Below, piece by piece: positions 16,463-24,458 of a stretch of DNA of 64,000 bases; position 1 is the stretch's first letter; the number at the start of each line of letters is the position of its first letter. A program made the translations under genes and the position numbers. The stretch is from Actinomycetota bacterium (GTDB taxonomy: Bacteria > Actinomycetota > Acidimicrobiia > Acidimicrobiales > Palsa-688). The notes below the pieces were generated by a model that had not been told where the DNA came from, did not search any database, and saw only the letters and a program-made list of their open reading frames with translations. The DNA lies in the NCBI GenBank assembly GCA_021323695.1, contig JAJPKN010000037.1, forward strand, positions 78,463 through 142,462, in the 5' to 3' direction.

Positions 16463-16906
16463 CTACCGGCGCCTGTGCTCTCCGCGGGCGTACCCGACTT
16501 TGTAGCCGGCCCAACCTGCGGCGAGGGCCAGTGCTACGTACTCGGCGATGTGAAAGGCAAGGCTGAACAGGCCGCCGAACGCCCAAACGAGCACTGCCCC
16601 CGCCACCACGGCCATGGCCAAGGGCCACAACCTGCCTCGCCCGCTCCTGCTCGCGGGCCCGGTGCCGTCTCGGCCCCCGCTCAGCGCCAGTGCACCCGGG
16701 CCCGCAGTCCCGACGGGCGCCGCTGTGCCGGTGCCGACGGCTGCCCCGGTGGGTGCCGGTCGGCCCTTGACCCTGGTTGCTGCCCTGCCGGCGCCCTTGT
16801 CACCACCCTGGCCCTTGTTGGGGGCGGTACCGAGCGTCTGGCAGATGAGGCAGTCACCCTGGGGGAAGCCGTGTGGGCACGTTGGCACCCCACCATCCTG
16901 CCGCAC
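16463..16906 (-). CDS. Small membrane protein with N-terminal zinc-binding motif
   Basis: A 147-residue protein not assigned to a named family. Residues 8-24 carry CPHGFPQGDCLICQTLG, with three cysteines and a histidine that could bind zinc. A Gly/Ala-rich linker follows, then two hydrophobic segments (about 95-112 and 116-135) that should span the membrane, ending in a basic tail. It starts 25 bases after the PAC2 gene on the same strand and is probably co-transcribed with it. Function unknown. Confidence 0.7.
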   Translation of the reverse strand: MRQDGGVPTCPHGFPQGDCLICQTLGTAPNKGQGGDKGAGRAATRVKGRPAPTGAAVGTGTAAPVGTAGPGALALSGGRDGTGPASRSGRGRLWPLAMAVVAGAVLVWAFGGLFSLAFHIAEYVALALAAGWAGYKVGYARGEHRRR

Positions 16907-16931
16907 CGGTGCCTGAGGTTGGCCCCGGGGC

Positions 16932-17822
16932 CTACTTCTGGTCGCCCCGGTGCTCCCTCAGGTACCTCTCGACCTCGGCCGCCAACCGCTCACCTGAGGC
17001 GGGCCGGAGCCCACCACCCTCCTGGGCCTGGCCTTGGGCCTGGCGCTCTTCAGCGTCTTGCTCTTCCAGGCGGCTCACGTAGGCCGAAGCGTCCTCGTCT
17101 GAAGCCACCAGTTCGTTGACTTGCCGCTCGTAGGCCGCTGACGCGATCTGCAGGTCGGTGGTTTCCACCTTCGTGCCGAGCAGCCGGCTGGCCCGTTCGA
17201 CCAGGGCCAGGGTGGCCTTGGGGGACGAGCTTTGGGACACATAATGGGGGACGCTGGCCCAGAGGGAAATGCTCGTCACCCCTTGCTTGGCCAGTGCGTC
17301 GGCGATGACACCCACTATCCCGGTGGGCCCCTCGTAGTAGGACGGCTCCAGCCCCGCCAAGGTGGCCAGTTCCGAGCTGGTCGCCCCGCCGCTCACCCGT
17401 ACCGGACGGGTGTGGGGGACGTCGGCCAGCATGGCACCGAGCAGGACGGCTGACCCCACGTCAAGGGTGCGGCACACCTGGCAGACTTCGCGTACGAAGC
17501 TCTTCCAGCGTAACTGAGGCTCCGGCCCGGACATCAGGACCACGTCCGTTGCGGTCCCCGGGACGGCGGCGTACGACAGGCTGATCGTGGGCCATTCGAC
17601 CTGGTGCGTCTCGCCCGCTTCTATGCGCACCTGGGGACGGGTGGAGGTGAAATCGAACAGCTCCTCGGGCTCGAAGGTGGCGAAGCGGGCCGCCTTCCAG
17701 GAGCGGGCCAGGTAAGCCACCGCCCCGGAGGCGGCATTACCGGCGTCGTTCCAACCCTCGAAGGCAGCCACGAGCGTGGGCCGGCGGAGGGTCGGTTGAC
17801 GTTCCCAATGGAGCAGCTCCAT
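16932..17822 (-). CDS. PAC2-family protein
   Basis: A 296-residue member of the PAC2 family, which in actinobacteria is linked to, but not proven for, proteasome assembly. AAFEGWNDAGNAAS (about residues 14-27) is the family signature; GALLADVPHTRP-like and GPTGIVGVI segments follow, and a C-terminal coiled-coil region ends the protein. The ATG at 17822 is selected because the family domain begins at about residue 10; the frame runs on upstream to 17978 through repeat-encoded Gly/Pro sequence. The start codon lies inside a near-perfect 25-bp palindrome, and no clear ribosome-binding site is seen. Confidence 0.88.
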   Translation of the reverse strand: MELLHWERQPTLRRPTLVAAFEGWNDAGNAASGAVAYLARSWKAARFATFEPEELFDFTSTRPQVRIEAGETHQVEWPTISLSYAAVPGTATDVVLMSGPEPQLRWKSFVREVCQVCRTLDVGSAVLLGAMLADVPHTRPVRVSGGATSSELATLAGLEPSYYEGPTGIVGVIADALAKQGVTSISLWASVPHYVSQSSSPKATLALVERASRLLGTKVETTDLQIASAAYERQVNELVASDEDASAYVSRLEEQDAEERQAQGQAQEGGGLRPASGERLAAEVERYLREHRGDQK

Positions 17823-17827
17823 TGGGA
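17803..17827 (-). promoter_or_regulatory. 25-bp palindrome covering the PAC2 start codon
   Basis: Arms tcccaatggagc (17803-17814) and gctccattggga (17816-17827) are exact inverse complements around a single central base. On the mRNA the start codon and the first two codons of the PAC2 gene fall in the stem. It may be a translational switch hairpin or a protein-binding palindrome. Confidence 0.6.
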
Positions 17828-17854
17828 CCAGGCTAGTTGCCCAGCGGCTCAGCG

Positions 17855-17943
17855 GGCCCCAGCGAGGCCCCATCCGGGCCCAGCGAGGCCCCCCATACGG
17901 GGCCCCAGCGAGGCCCCCATGCGGGGCCCCCCAGCGAGGCCCG
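17855..17943. repeat. Degenerate 23-25-bp tandem repeats upstream of the PAC2 gene
   Basis: About four copies of ggccccagcgaggcccc followed by a variable 5-8 bases. The array lies between the divergent PAC2 and DUF4032 genes. Confidence 0.65.
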
Positions 17944-18153
17944 CCAAAGGCCCAGGGCCGGGCCCGCTGCCCGGGCACCTCACAAGACAGCAGCCACCCA
18001 GGGCCAGCCCTCCCCCTTGGCCGGGGCCGAGTGCGCTTGAAGAGCTGCTGGCGGGCCAGCTAGCGAAGCCCTCCCTCCTGGCCGAGGCACCGTGCCAAGT
18101 GCCTGTGACCGCTGTCACACAACTGGCTGGGCATGGCGTGAGACACTGGCAAC

Positions 18154-19458
18154 GTGCGCTATGTCTTCCGTCCTCCGGCAGATGTCGCTTCCGGCCTTCT
18201 CACCCTTCCCTGGGACCTGCCGCTGGAGCAGTGGCGGGACGAGCGCATGGTCGAGATCCGCCATCGGGGCACGTCTCGGCACGTGGTCCGCTTTGCCGTC
18301 GAGGGGGGCCGGCTGTACGCCCTGAAGGAGATGCAAGAACCTCTGGCCCGGCGCGAGTACCGGTTGCTGCGCCGGCTCTCGGAGATGGGCATCCCGGCGG
18401 TCGAGCCTCTTGGGATCGTGGTTGACCGGGGCAGCTACGAAGGCATCGAACTGGACGCGGTGCTGTGCACGTGCTTTTTGGAGTACTCGACCACTTACCG
18501 GGCGCTGTACTCCAGCCCCCACCGCCCTCGGCCCACGGACCAGCTCCTGGACGCGCTGGTCGAGCTGTTGGTGCGCCTGCACCTGGCCGGTTTCTTCTGG
18601 GGTGACTGCTCTCTGTCCAATACCCTGTTCCGCCTGGACGCCGGCACTTTGCAGGCCATTTTCGTGGACGCCGAGACCAGTGAGCTGCACCCCGCCCTGA
18701 CCGACGGCCAACGAGAGTACGACGTCGAACTGGCCTATGAAAGAGTTGGCGGGGAGCTCCTCGACCTGGCTGGTGCCGGCCTCTTGCCCGACGACGTGGA
18801 ACCGGTCGAGCTGGCCGAGGAGATCCCCAATCGCTACCACCGGTTGTGGTCGACCTTGACCGAAGACGTCATCGTGCGCCCGGGCGAGCAGCGTTACCGG
18901 ATCTCGGAACGGCTGCGGCGCCTGAACGACCTCGGTTTCGACGCCGACGAGGTCGAACTGGTGAGCGCCGATGGTGGGTACCGCATGCGCATCCGCACCC
19001 GAGTGGCAGAACCCGGCCAGCACCGCCACCGCCTGCGCATCCTGACCGGCTTGGATGCCCAGGAGAACCAGGCTCGTCGCCTGCTGAACGATATCGCCGG
19101 CTACCGCAGCCACTTGGAGCAGCTGGAAGGTAAGCACGTGCCGACCATGGTCGCGGCCAGCCGCTGGTTGCGCGACATATACGACAAGGTCATGCGCCTG
19201 ATGCCGCCCGAGTACGCCAACCGGCTGCCACCGGCTGAGGTGTTCCATGAGGTGCTGGAGCACCGTTGGTTCCTGTCGGAGAAGGCAGGCCGTGACGTCG
19301 GGACCACGGCAGCCGCCCGTTCCTACTTCAACGATGTCCTGCCCAATGCTCCCGAGCACCTGACCTCGGCTACCGCCCGGGACAACTTGGGCCGCTTGCA
19401 GGACACCGGCAGTTGGCTGCTCGACGTGGGAGGACCAGGGCACGAGGCAAAGTTGTGA
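18154..19458 (+). CDS. DUF4032 protein with kinase-like fold
   Basis: A 434-residue protein typical of actinobacteria. The N-terminal half has protein-kinase-like elements: ALKEMQ (strand-3 lysine), a helix with EYRLLRRL, a WGDCSLSNTLFR segment that resembles a catalytic loop (D and N), and IFVDAETSE in place of DFG. The C-terminal half (about 230-434) matches DUF4032. It could be a lipopolysaccharide-kinase-like or aminoglycoside-kinase-like enzyme with unknown substrate. GTG start at 18154. It is divergent from the PAC2 gene. Its stop at 19458 is followed by the remains of a broken decarboxylase gene on the other strand. Confidence 0.85.
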   Translation: MRYVFRPPADVASGLLTLPWDLPLEQWRDERMVEIRHRGTSRHVVRFAVEGGRLYALKEMQEPLARREYRLLRRLSEMGIPAVEPLGIVVDRGSYEGIELDAVLCTCFLEYSTTYRALYSSPHRPRPTDQLLDALVELLVRLHLAGFFWGDCSLSNTLFRLDAGTLQAIFVDAETSELHPALTDGQREYDVELAYERVGGELLDLAGAGLLPDDVEPVELAEEIPNRYHRLWSTLTEDVIVRPGEQRYRISERLRRLNDLGFDADEVELVSADGGYRMRIRTRVAEPGQHRHRLRILTGLDAQENQARRLLNDIAGYRSHLEQLEGKHVPTMVAASRWLRDIYDKVMRLMPPEYANRLPPAEVFHEVLEHRWFLSEKAGRDVGTTAAARSYFNDVLPNAPEHLTSATARDNLGRLQDTGSWLLDVGGPGHEAKL

Positions 19459-19572
19459 GCCGGCCGCGATCGGCCCGACCCGCCTAGCCGCTGGGCTGCT
19501 GGCCCGGCCTGAGGCCGGTCGAAGTGCCCCCTGGGGAAGCTGTCCCAGCGACGGGGAAATGGGGTGGGCGGG

Positions 19573-19753
19573 TCACCGTCCGGCCACGGCCCTGTGGGCG
19601 GCCACGATCGTCGCGACCGAACGGTCCACGTCCTCCTCGCTTGTGCGCCAACTGGAGACCGACACCCGCATGAGGCGGCGACCGTGCCAGGTCGTCCCCC
19701 CCATCCAACAGACGCCTGAGCGCTGGACTGCACCCACCACCTGGTCGGTCTGA
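19573..19753 (-). pseudogene. C-terminal fragment of a PLP-dependent decarboxylase cut off by IS insertion
   Basis: Reading the minus strand from the element's left end gives HQTDQVVGAVQ, then SGVCWMGGTTWHGR and MRVSVSSWRTSEEDVDRSV, ending at a TGA at 19573-19575. This is the conserved C-terminal domain of the group II aromatic/acidic amino-acid decarboxylase family. Its frame continues exactly the frame of the large fragment at 23244-24458 if the element and one CTGA copy are removed, giving a 463-residue protein. On its own the fragment has no start and should not be translated. Confidence 0.93.
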
Positions 19754-19824
19754 TGAAGCGGCCTGGGTAGTACGGAGGCTCCTCCGCTTGGAACTACATG
19801 AGTGTAACCAAGGAGGATGGAGCT

Positions 19825-20169
19825 ATGTCAGAGCAGAGCAAGCCGCTGTCGCACCCCTCGCAGCGCCGGTACCCACCTGAGCTGCGGGAAAGGGCCACGA
19901 GGATGGTGTTGGAGGCGAAGGCCTCAGGTGAGCGCTACGGCGCCGTGAGCCGTGTCGCCCGCCAGCTCGGCATCGAGCCTGAGACGCTGCGCCACTGGGC
20001 GGCCAGGGCCGAGGTAGACGAGGGCCTGCGCCCAGGCGTGCCCACAAAGGAGAGGGCGAGGATCGCCGAGCTCGAGCGAGAGAACCGGGAGCTACGGCGC
20101 GCCAATGAGATCCTGAAGGCGGCAGCGGCTTTCTTCGGGGCGGAGCTCGACCGCCCACGGAAGAGGTAG
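19825..20169 (+). CDS. IS3-family transposase OrfA
   Basis: A 114-residue DNA-binding subunit. RYPPELRERATRMVLEAK begins the helix-turn-helix (about residues 14-60), SRVARQLGIEPETLRHW being the recognition part, and RIAELERENRELRRANEILK forms the leucine zipper (about 80-100), ending AAAFFGAELDRP. The start ATG 19825 has AGGAGG eight bases upstream; ATG 19798 in the same frame lacks a site. OrfB lies in the -1 frame and no start codon precedes its conserved N-terminus, so an OrfAB fusion by programmed -1 frameshift, as known for IS3 elements, is expected. Confidence 0.93.
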   Translation: MSEQSKPLSHPSQRRYPPELRERATRMVLEAKASGERYGAVSRVARQLGIEPETLRHWAARAEVDEGLRPGVPTKERARIAELERENRELRRANEILKAAAAFFGAELDRPRKR

Positions 20170-20236
20170 TCAGCTTCATCGACGCCCACAAGGACCGGGA
20201 GACCGACGGTCTCCGCTGGGGGGTCGAGCCGATCTG
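20166..20236 (+). CDS. IS3 transposase OrfB, 5' exon (before group II intron)
   Basis: In the -1 frame relative to OrfA, codons from 20166 read VVSFIDAHKDRET then DGLRWGVEPI, followed by the two bases TG that begin a split codon. This is the N-terminus of IS3 OrfB, whose usual next residues are CRVL. The intron follows directly at 20237, and the 3' exon begins with C at 22151, completing TGC for Cys. The exon has no start codon of its own and depends on frameshifting from OrfA. Confidence 0.88.
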
Positions 20237-20602
20237 GTGCGCCGGGATAAACCGGCATGAAGAAGGAGATGAGAACGCTCTACGTCGAAGGAGTAGCGAC
20301 CCACGACGGCCCCGAGTCATGCATCGTCGTTCGTGAGGGCGGGGGTGAAGCGTTGACAGGGGTACACGTAGGCAGGGCTATTGAGCCGCGAAAGAATCTT
20401 GGTTCGGGGTGCCGACGCTTTCAGATCTGTGGAAGGCAACACCGCCGGCAGCGTTATCGCGAGCTGCCGACGGGCCCCGCGCGGTCGAAGAACCCGTGCA
20501 TGCGTGGAGTCTTCATGCGCGAGAACCGGGAGGTCCCGTGCTCGCCCGCTCGGGTGATCATCGGGCGGGCCGCTCAGGGAAGGCCGAGGCCGCACGCCTG
20601 AG

Positions 20603-22093
20603 ATGCACGAGCACGGGAAGTCAGACAACCCCGTAGTACCTGCGAAGCCGTCGAACAATGCCGGCGTGCCGGTTGCGGAGGCGGTGGAGGAAAGGGGGTT
20701 GGCCAAGGGGAACACGGGCAGGCCGACACGCCCCGGACGCAGTGCCGGGGAAGGCGTGCCAAGCGGGCTGGACCGTGTGCGTGAAGTGGCACGGAAGGAT
20801 AAGGAAGCACGGTTCACCGCGCTGCTGCACCACGTCGACCTCCCTCGTCTGTGGGCTGCCTACGTGGCGATCAACCCGAAGGCAGCTCCAGGTGTCGACC
20901 AGGTGACGTGGGACGCCTACGGCGAGAACCTCAGGGAGAACCTTGAGGACCTGCTCGCTCGGGTCCACAGCGGTGCGTACCGGGCCAGCCCTTCTCGGAG
21001 GGCGTACATCCCGAAACCAGACGGGCGGCAACGCCCGCTCGGCATTGCCACCTTGGAGGACAAGATTCTCCAACGCGCACTGGTAGAGGTGTTGAACGCC
21101 ATCTACGAGGAGGACTTCCTCGGCTTCAGTTACGGGTTCCGGCCAGGGCGCAGCCCGCATGATGCGCTCGATGCGCTGGCAACCGGGATCTTGCGGAAGA
21201 AGGTGAACTGGGTACTCGATGCTGACATCAGCGACTTCTTTTCCAAGCTTGATCGAACCTGGTTACAGAAGTTTCTCGAGCATCGGATAGCGGACAAACG
21301 AGTCCTGCGGCTCATCCAGAAATGGTTGAATGCAGGGGTCGTCGAGAACGGGAAGTGGTTGGACCCAGTAGAGGGGGCACCGCAGGGGGCGTCGGTTTCG
21401 CCGTTGCTCGCCAACGTCTACCTCCACTACGTGTTCGACCGATGGGCCCGACAATGGAGGAAGCGGCACGCCCGTGGCGATCTGATCGTCGTGAGGTTCG
21501 CCGACGACTTCATCGTCGGCTTCGAGCATCTGGGTGACGCCAAGCAGTTCCTCCGTGATCTTCGTGAGCGAATCGCGAAGTTCAACTTGGAGCTGCACCC
21601 CGACAAGACCCGACTGATCGAGTTCGGACGGTTCGCCGCCGAGCGAAGAGCGGCACGGGGAGCGGGGAAGCCGGAGGCGTTCGACTTCTTGGGCTTCACG
21701 CACATCTGCGGGAAGGGAAAGAACGGGAGCTTCTGGCTGCGGCGACAGACGATCAAGAAGCGGCTGCGGGCCAAGCTAAAGCAGGTCAAGGACCAGCTGA
21801 AGCGGCGTCGGCACTGGCCCATCCCCGATCAGGGACGTTGGCTGCGAAGTGTGGTCCAGGGTCATCTGAACTACTACGCAGTACCCGGCAATAGCCGGGC
21901 CATCAGTGCCTTCCGCCGACAGCTCGGACGGCTGTGGCTCTCGGCGCTCAGACGCCGGAGCCAACGTCACCGGGTGACGTGGGAGCGCATGCGGCGTCTC
22001 ATCACTCGGTGGCTCCCGCCCGCCCGCATCCTGCATCCCTATCCCGAGGTGCGCTTCGACGTTCGCACCCAAGGTAGGAGCCCAGTGCGGTAG
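20603..22093 (+). CDS. ltrA: Group II intron reverse transcriptase/maturase
   Basis: A 496-residue intron-encoded protein that helps splicing and copies intron RNA into DNA. RT blocks: PGVDQVTW (about 96-103), AYIPKPDGRQRPLGI (134-148), GFRPGRSPHDAL (178-189), VLDADISDFF (204-213), the QGASVSPLLANVYL block (261-274) and the catalytic FADDF (299-303, a variant of YADD). The maturase domain X (about 380-470) includes LNYYAVPGN. No HNH endonuclease domain follows, so mobility would use endonuclease-independent priming. ATG start at 20603, within intron domain IV. Its last five codons run into the domain V hairpin. The frame is intact. Confidence 0.95.
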   Translation: MHEHGKSDNPVVPAKPSNNAGVPVAEAVEERGLAKGNTGRPTRPGRSAGEGVPSGLDRVREVARKDKEARFTALLHHVDLPRLWAAYVAINPKAAPGVDQVTWDAYGENLRENLEDLLARVHSGAYRASPSRRAYIPKPDGRQRPLGIATLEDKILQRALVEVLNAIYEEDFLGFSYGFRPGRSPHDALDALATGILRKKVNWVLDADISDFFSKLDRTWLQKFLEHRIADKRVLRLIQKWLNAGVVENGKWLDPVEGAPQGASVSPLLANVYLHYVFDRWARQWRKRHARGDLIVVRFADDFIVGFEHLGDAKQFLRDLRERIAKFNLELHPDKTRLIEFGRFAAERRAARGAGKPEAFDFLGFTHICGKGKNGSFWLRRQTIKKRLRAKLKQVKDQLKRRRHWPIPDQGRWLRSVVQGHLNYYAVPGNSRAISAFRRQLGRLWLSALRRRSQRHRVTWERMRRLITRWLPPARILHPYPEVRFDVRTQGRSPVR

Positions 22094-22150
22094 TTCCGCA
22101 TGCTGGGATCTGTGCGGGGGGCGGCCCGAAAGGGCCGTCCCTACCGCCAT
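22078..22150 (+). ncRNA. Group II intron domains V and VI
   Basis: GAGCCCAG (22078-22085) pairs with CTGGGATC (22103-22110) around an inner hairpin GCGG-TAGTT-CCGC, with the AGC catalytic triad at 22079-22081: a domain V layout. The next hairpin, GGCGGCCC-GAAA-GGGCCGTC with a GAAA loop, and the unpaired A at 22143, form domain VI with the branch point. Pairing was judged by eye. Confidence 0.8.
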
Positions 22151-22991
22151 CAGGGTGCTGCATTTCGCCCCCTCGGTCTACTACGCCTACAAGTCACGCC
22201 CGCTCTCGCGCCGCTCAGTCGAAGACGCTGAGCTGAAGCTGCTCATCATGAAGATCTGGGAGGAGAACTTTCGCTGTTATGGTGCCGAGAAGCTCTGGCG
22301 CCAGCTCCAGCGTGACGGCGTCTCGGCCGGCCGCGACCGCGTCGCCAGGTTGATGCGCGAGCTCGGCATCTGTGGCGTCGTCCGGGGCAAGCCCAAGCGC
22401 ACCACCGTGCCCGCGCGCAACCAGCAGCGGCCCGAGGACCTCGTGCGGCGCCACTTCCAAGCCCCCGCCCCCAACCGCCTCTGGGTCGCCGACATAACCT
22501 ACGTGCGTACCCAGGCTGGCTTTGCCTACGTCGCCTTCGTCATCGACGCGTTCGCGAGGATGATAGTCGGCTGGGCCGTCTCGGCGAGCCTGCGGGCCGA
22601 CCTCGCCCTGGCGGCGCTCGAGATGGCGTTGTTCTCCCGGCGTGGCCAGGACCTCTCCCACCTTGTCCATCACTCCGACCGCGGTGTGCAGTACCTCTCT
22701 ATCCGTTACACAGAGCGCCTCGCGCAAGAGCAGGCGGTAATTTCCGTTGGCTCTAAAGGGGATTCCTATGACAACGCCCTCGCCGAGACAGTCAACGGCT
22801 TGTACAAAGCCGAGCTAGTCCACAATTTCGGCCCCTGGCGCGACGCCGCTCACCTGGAGCGTGGTACAGCGGCCTGGGCATCGTGGTGGGGGAAGGGCCG
22901 CCTCCACTCCTACTGCGGGTGGGTACCACCAGCCGAGGCCGAAGCAGCCTTCTGGGCGGCACAGGTGGGCACCTACGACAAGGCGGCCTGA
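22151..22991 (+). CDS. IS3 transposase OrfB, 3' exon with complete DDE domain
   Basis: The exon starts with the base that completes the Cys codon, then RVLHFAPSVYYAYKSR. The rve integrase core follows with all three acidic residues: D in WVADITYV, D in HHSDRGVQY, and E in NALAETVNGLYKAEL with the following Lys. Nothing is broken. If the intron does not splice, GTG at 22155 could start a 278-residue protein lacking only the OrfA-fused N-terminus. The end GTYDKAA is followed by a tandem duplication of about 20 bases around the stop codon. Confidence 0.93.
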
Positions 22992-23198
22992 ACAGGGCGA
23001 CAAGGCGGCCTAACAGGGCCCAGCCCCAGGCACCCTCCGGCAGGCGCCTGGGCCTCCTTGGGGCTCAGGGCCCTTTCTTTACGCCCAAAACGGGACCAGG
23101 CGGGCCGCGCGGTACCCAAACGTGTGTTCATACACAAGGAAAGGCACGAATGTTGGTCGCGCGCTTCCACGCGCTCCTGCTATAAAGGAGCAGCTAGG
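22992..23198. other. Gene-free right part of the IS with hairpins
   Basis: A 207-bp stretch between orfB and the right inverted repeat. It begins with a duplicated gcgacaaggcggcct and contains three short hairpins: tgtgttcatacaca near 23122-23135, gcgcgcttccacgcgct near 23158-23174, and gctcctgctataaaggagc near 23174-23192. No frame with family features was found. Confidence 0.6.
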
Positions 23199-23243
23199 TC
23201 AGTTCCCAAGCGCGAGAGCCTCTACTGAACCCAGGGCAGCCCA

Positions 23244-24458
23244 CTGATGGTCGTCGCCGAAGCCCACGAGCACCTGGTTGAGGACCACGTCGTTGACTAC
23301 CTCTATGCCGTCTGCCCGCCCCAACTGGTCGGCGAAGCGCCGGGCGAGCCGGCAGCACCGGTCCACCAGGTCAGCCACTCCTTCACGGCCCAACTGGCGA
23401 AGCGCCGCCCAAGTGGCAAAGCCGCGGGCCCGACGTGAAGACTCGGGCACGTAGTCGCTCGGTGCCCTCGGCCCAGGTTGGCCCTGGCCGGTCAGGTAAG
23501 CGGCCGCGTACGACATTGCTGCTGTGTGGGCTTCCGGGTGGGCGCAAAAGGCGTAGCCGCTGTCGTAAGGGACGTTGAGCCACTTGTGGCCATCGGTCGC
23601 CCAGGAGTCCGCCTCCTCGACCCCCCTCACCAGGTGGCGGGTGCGGGGGCTGGCGCCTGCCCAGAGCCCGAACGCGCCGTCCACGTGGGCCCAGGCACCA
23701 AAGTCGTGGGCAATCTCGGTGCACCTGCTCAAGTCGTCGAAAGCTCCGCTGTTGACGTTGCCGGCCTGGAGGCAGACGATCGTCGGGCACTTCGGCCCGC
23801 TGGCCAGTACCCGGGCCAGCTCGTCGGGGACGACAGCTCCTTGGGAGCCGGTGGCCACGGGCTCGAGCGCGCCTGCCCCCAAACCCAGCAGCCGCAGTGC
23901 CCGGTCGATCGTTGCGTGCCGCTCGGCGTTGGCCACGACCCGTACCCGGGGAGCACCGAGGAGCCCGCGGTCCTCCACGTCCCAGCCGGCTTGGGCCAGC
24001 ACGTAGTGGCGTGCGGCGCACAGGCCTACGGTGTTGGCGGCTTGGCCCCCGGTTACGAAACCGAACGACGCCTGAGCCGGCAGGCCCAGCAGTTCCTTGA
24101 GCCAGGTCCCAGTTATGTCCTCCACCAAGGCTGCGCCAGGCGAGGTGAAGGAGTTGAAGGCAAGCTGGTCCCAGCCCGCGGTCAGCACGTCAGCAGCCGT
24201 GGCGGCGTCGAGGGAGCCGCCCACGACGAAGCCGAAGTACCGGGGCCCGGTGGTGCCCACCAGCAGCGGTTCCACCGCGTCGGCCAGTTCTTCCACCACT
24301 TGCTTGGCGGGGCGGGGCGCCGGCCCCAGTTCCCCCAGGGCGTGGCGGGCGGTTGCCAGCCCTGCCAAGTCGGGGAAGACCGGGCGACTGCCCACGGCTT
24401 GGCGGTAGTCCGCGGCCCTGGTTGCTGCCCAGGCTAAGAGCTCATGGAGTTCGGTCAC
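23244..24458 (-). pseudogene. PLP-dependent decarboxylase, N-terminal 405 codons, interrupted by IS3
   Basis: Member of the group II decarboxylase family (glutamate/aspartate/aromatic L-amino-acid decarboxylases). HVDGAFG (258-264) binds the cofactor and DGHKWLNVPYD carries the PLP lysine, Lys292. The native frame ends at His404-Gln405 where the element begins; translation then runs into the IS right end and stops at 23199, adding about 14 foreign residues. The missing C-terminal domain (58 residues) is preserved at 19573-19753 beyond the element. The truncated protein lacks the small domain that closes the active site and is probably inactive. Homologues of this subgroup act on unidentified amino acids, so the substrate is not named. 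Confidence 0.9.

Larger units (their letters stand above)
20237..22150 (+). mobile_element. Group II intron with maturase/reverse transcriptase, inserted in IS3 orfB
   Basis: The 1,914-bp intron starts GTGCGCC (consensus GUGYG) and ends CAT before the 3' exon (consensus AY). A domain V-like hairpin is at about 22078-22110 and a domain VI stem with a bulged A at 22143, seven bases from the 3' splice site. The 5' exon ends GATCTG, which can pair with CAGATC at 20422-20427, a candidate EBS1. Joining 20236 to 22151 restores EPICRVLHFAPS of the IS3 transposase, so the boundaries are set to the base. The intron is in the sense orientation of the transposase and antisense to the decarboxylase gene. 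The subclass is not certain; an insertion inside a coding exon argues against group IIC. Confidence 0.93.
19754..23243 (+). mobile_element. IS3-family insertion sequence (3,490 bp including a group II intron)
   Basis: The element begins TGAAGCGGCCTGGGTAGT and ends CCCTGGGCAGCCCA, the TG...CA termini usual for IS3. The ends form an imperfect inverted repeat: 24 of the first 38 bases match without a gap, including CCTGGGT and GAGGCTC. It is flanked by CTGA at 19750-19753 and 23244-23247, taken as a 4-bp target duplication (the two bases TG that follow could belong to either side). Removing the element restores the reading frame of a decarboxylase gene. It encodes OrfA and a split OrfB; without the intron it would be 1,576 bp. 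About 250 bases between orfB and the right end hold no gene but several small hairpins. Confidence 0.92.

Noticed and set aside
20237..22150. Diversity-generating retroelement or defence reverse transcriptase
   Set aside because: The RT has group II maturase features, and intron ends, domain V/VI and exon joining all fit; no template/variable repeat pair is seen.
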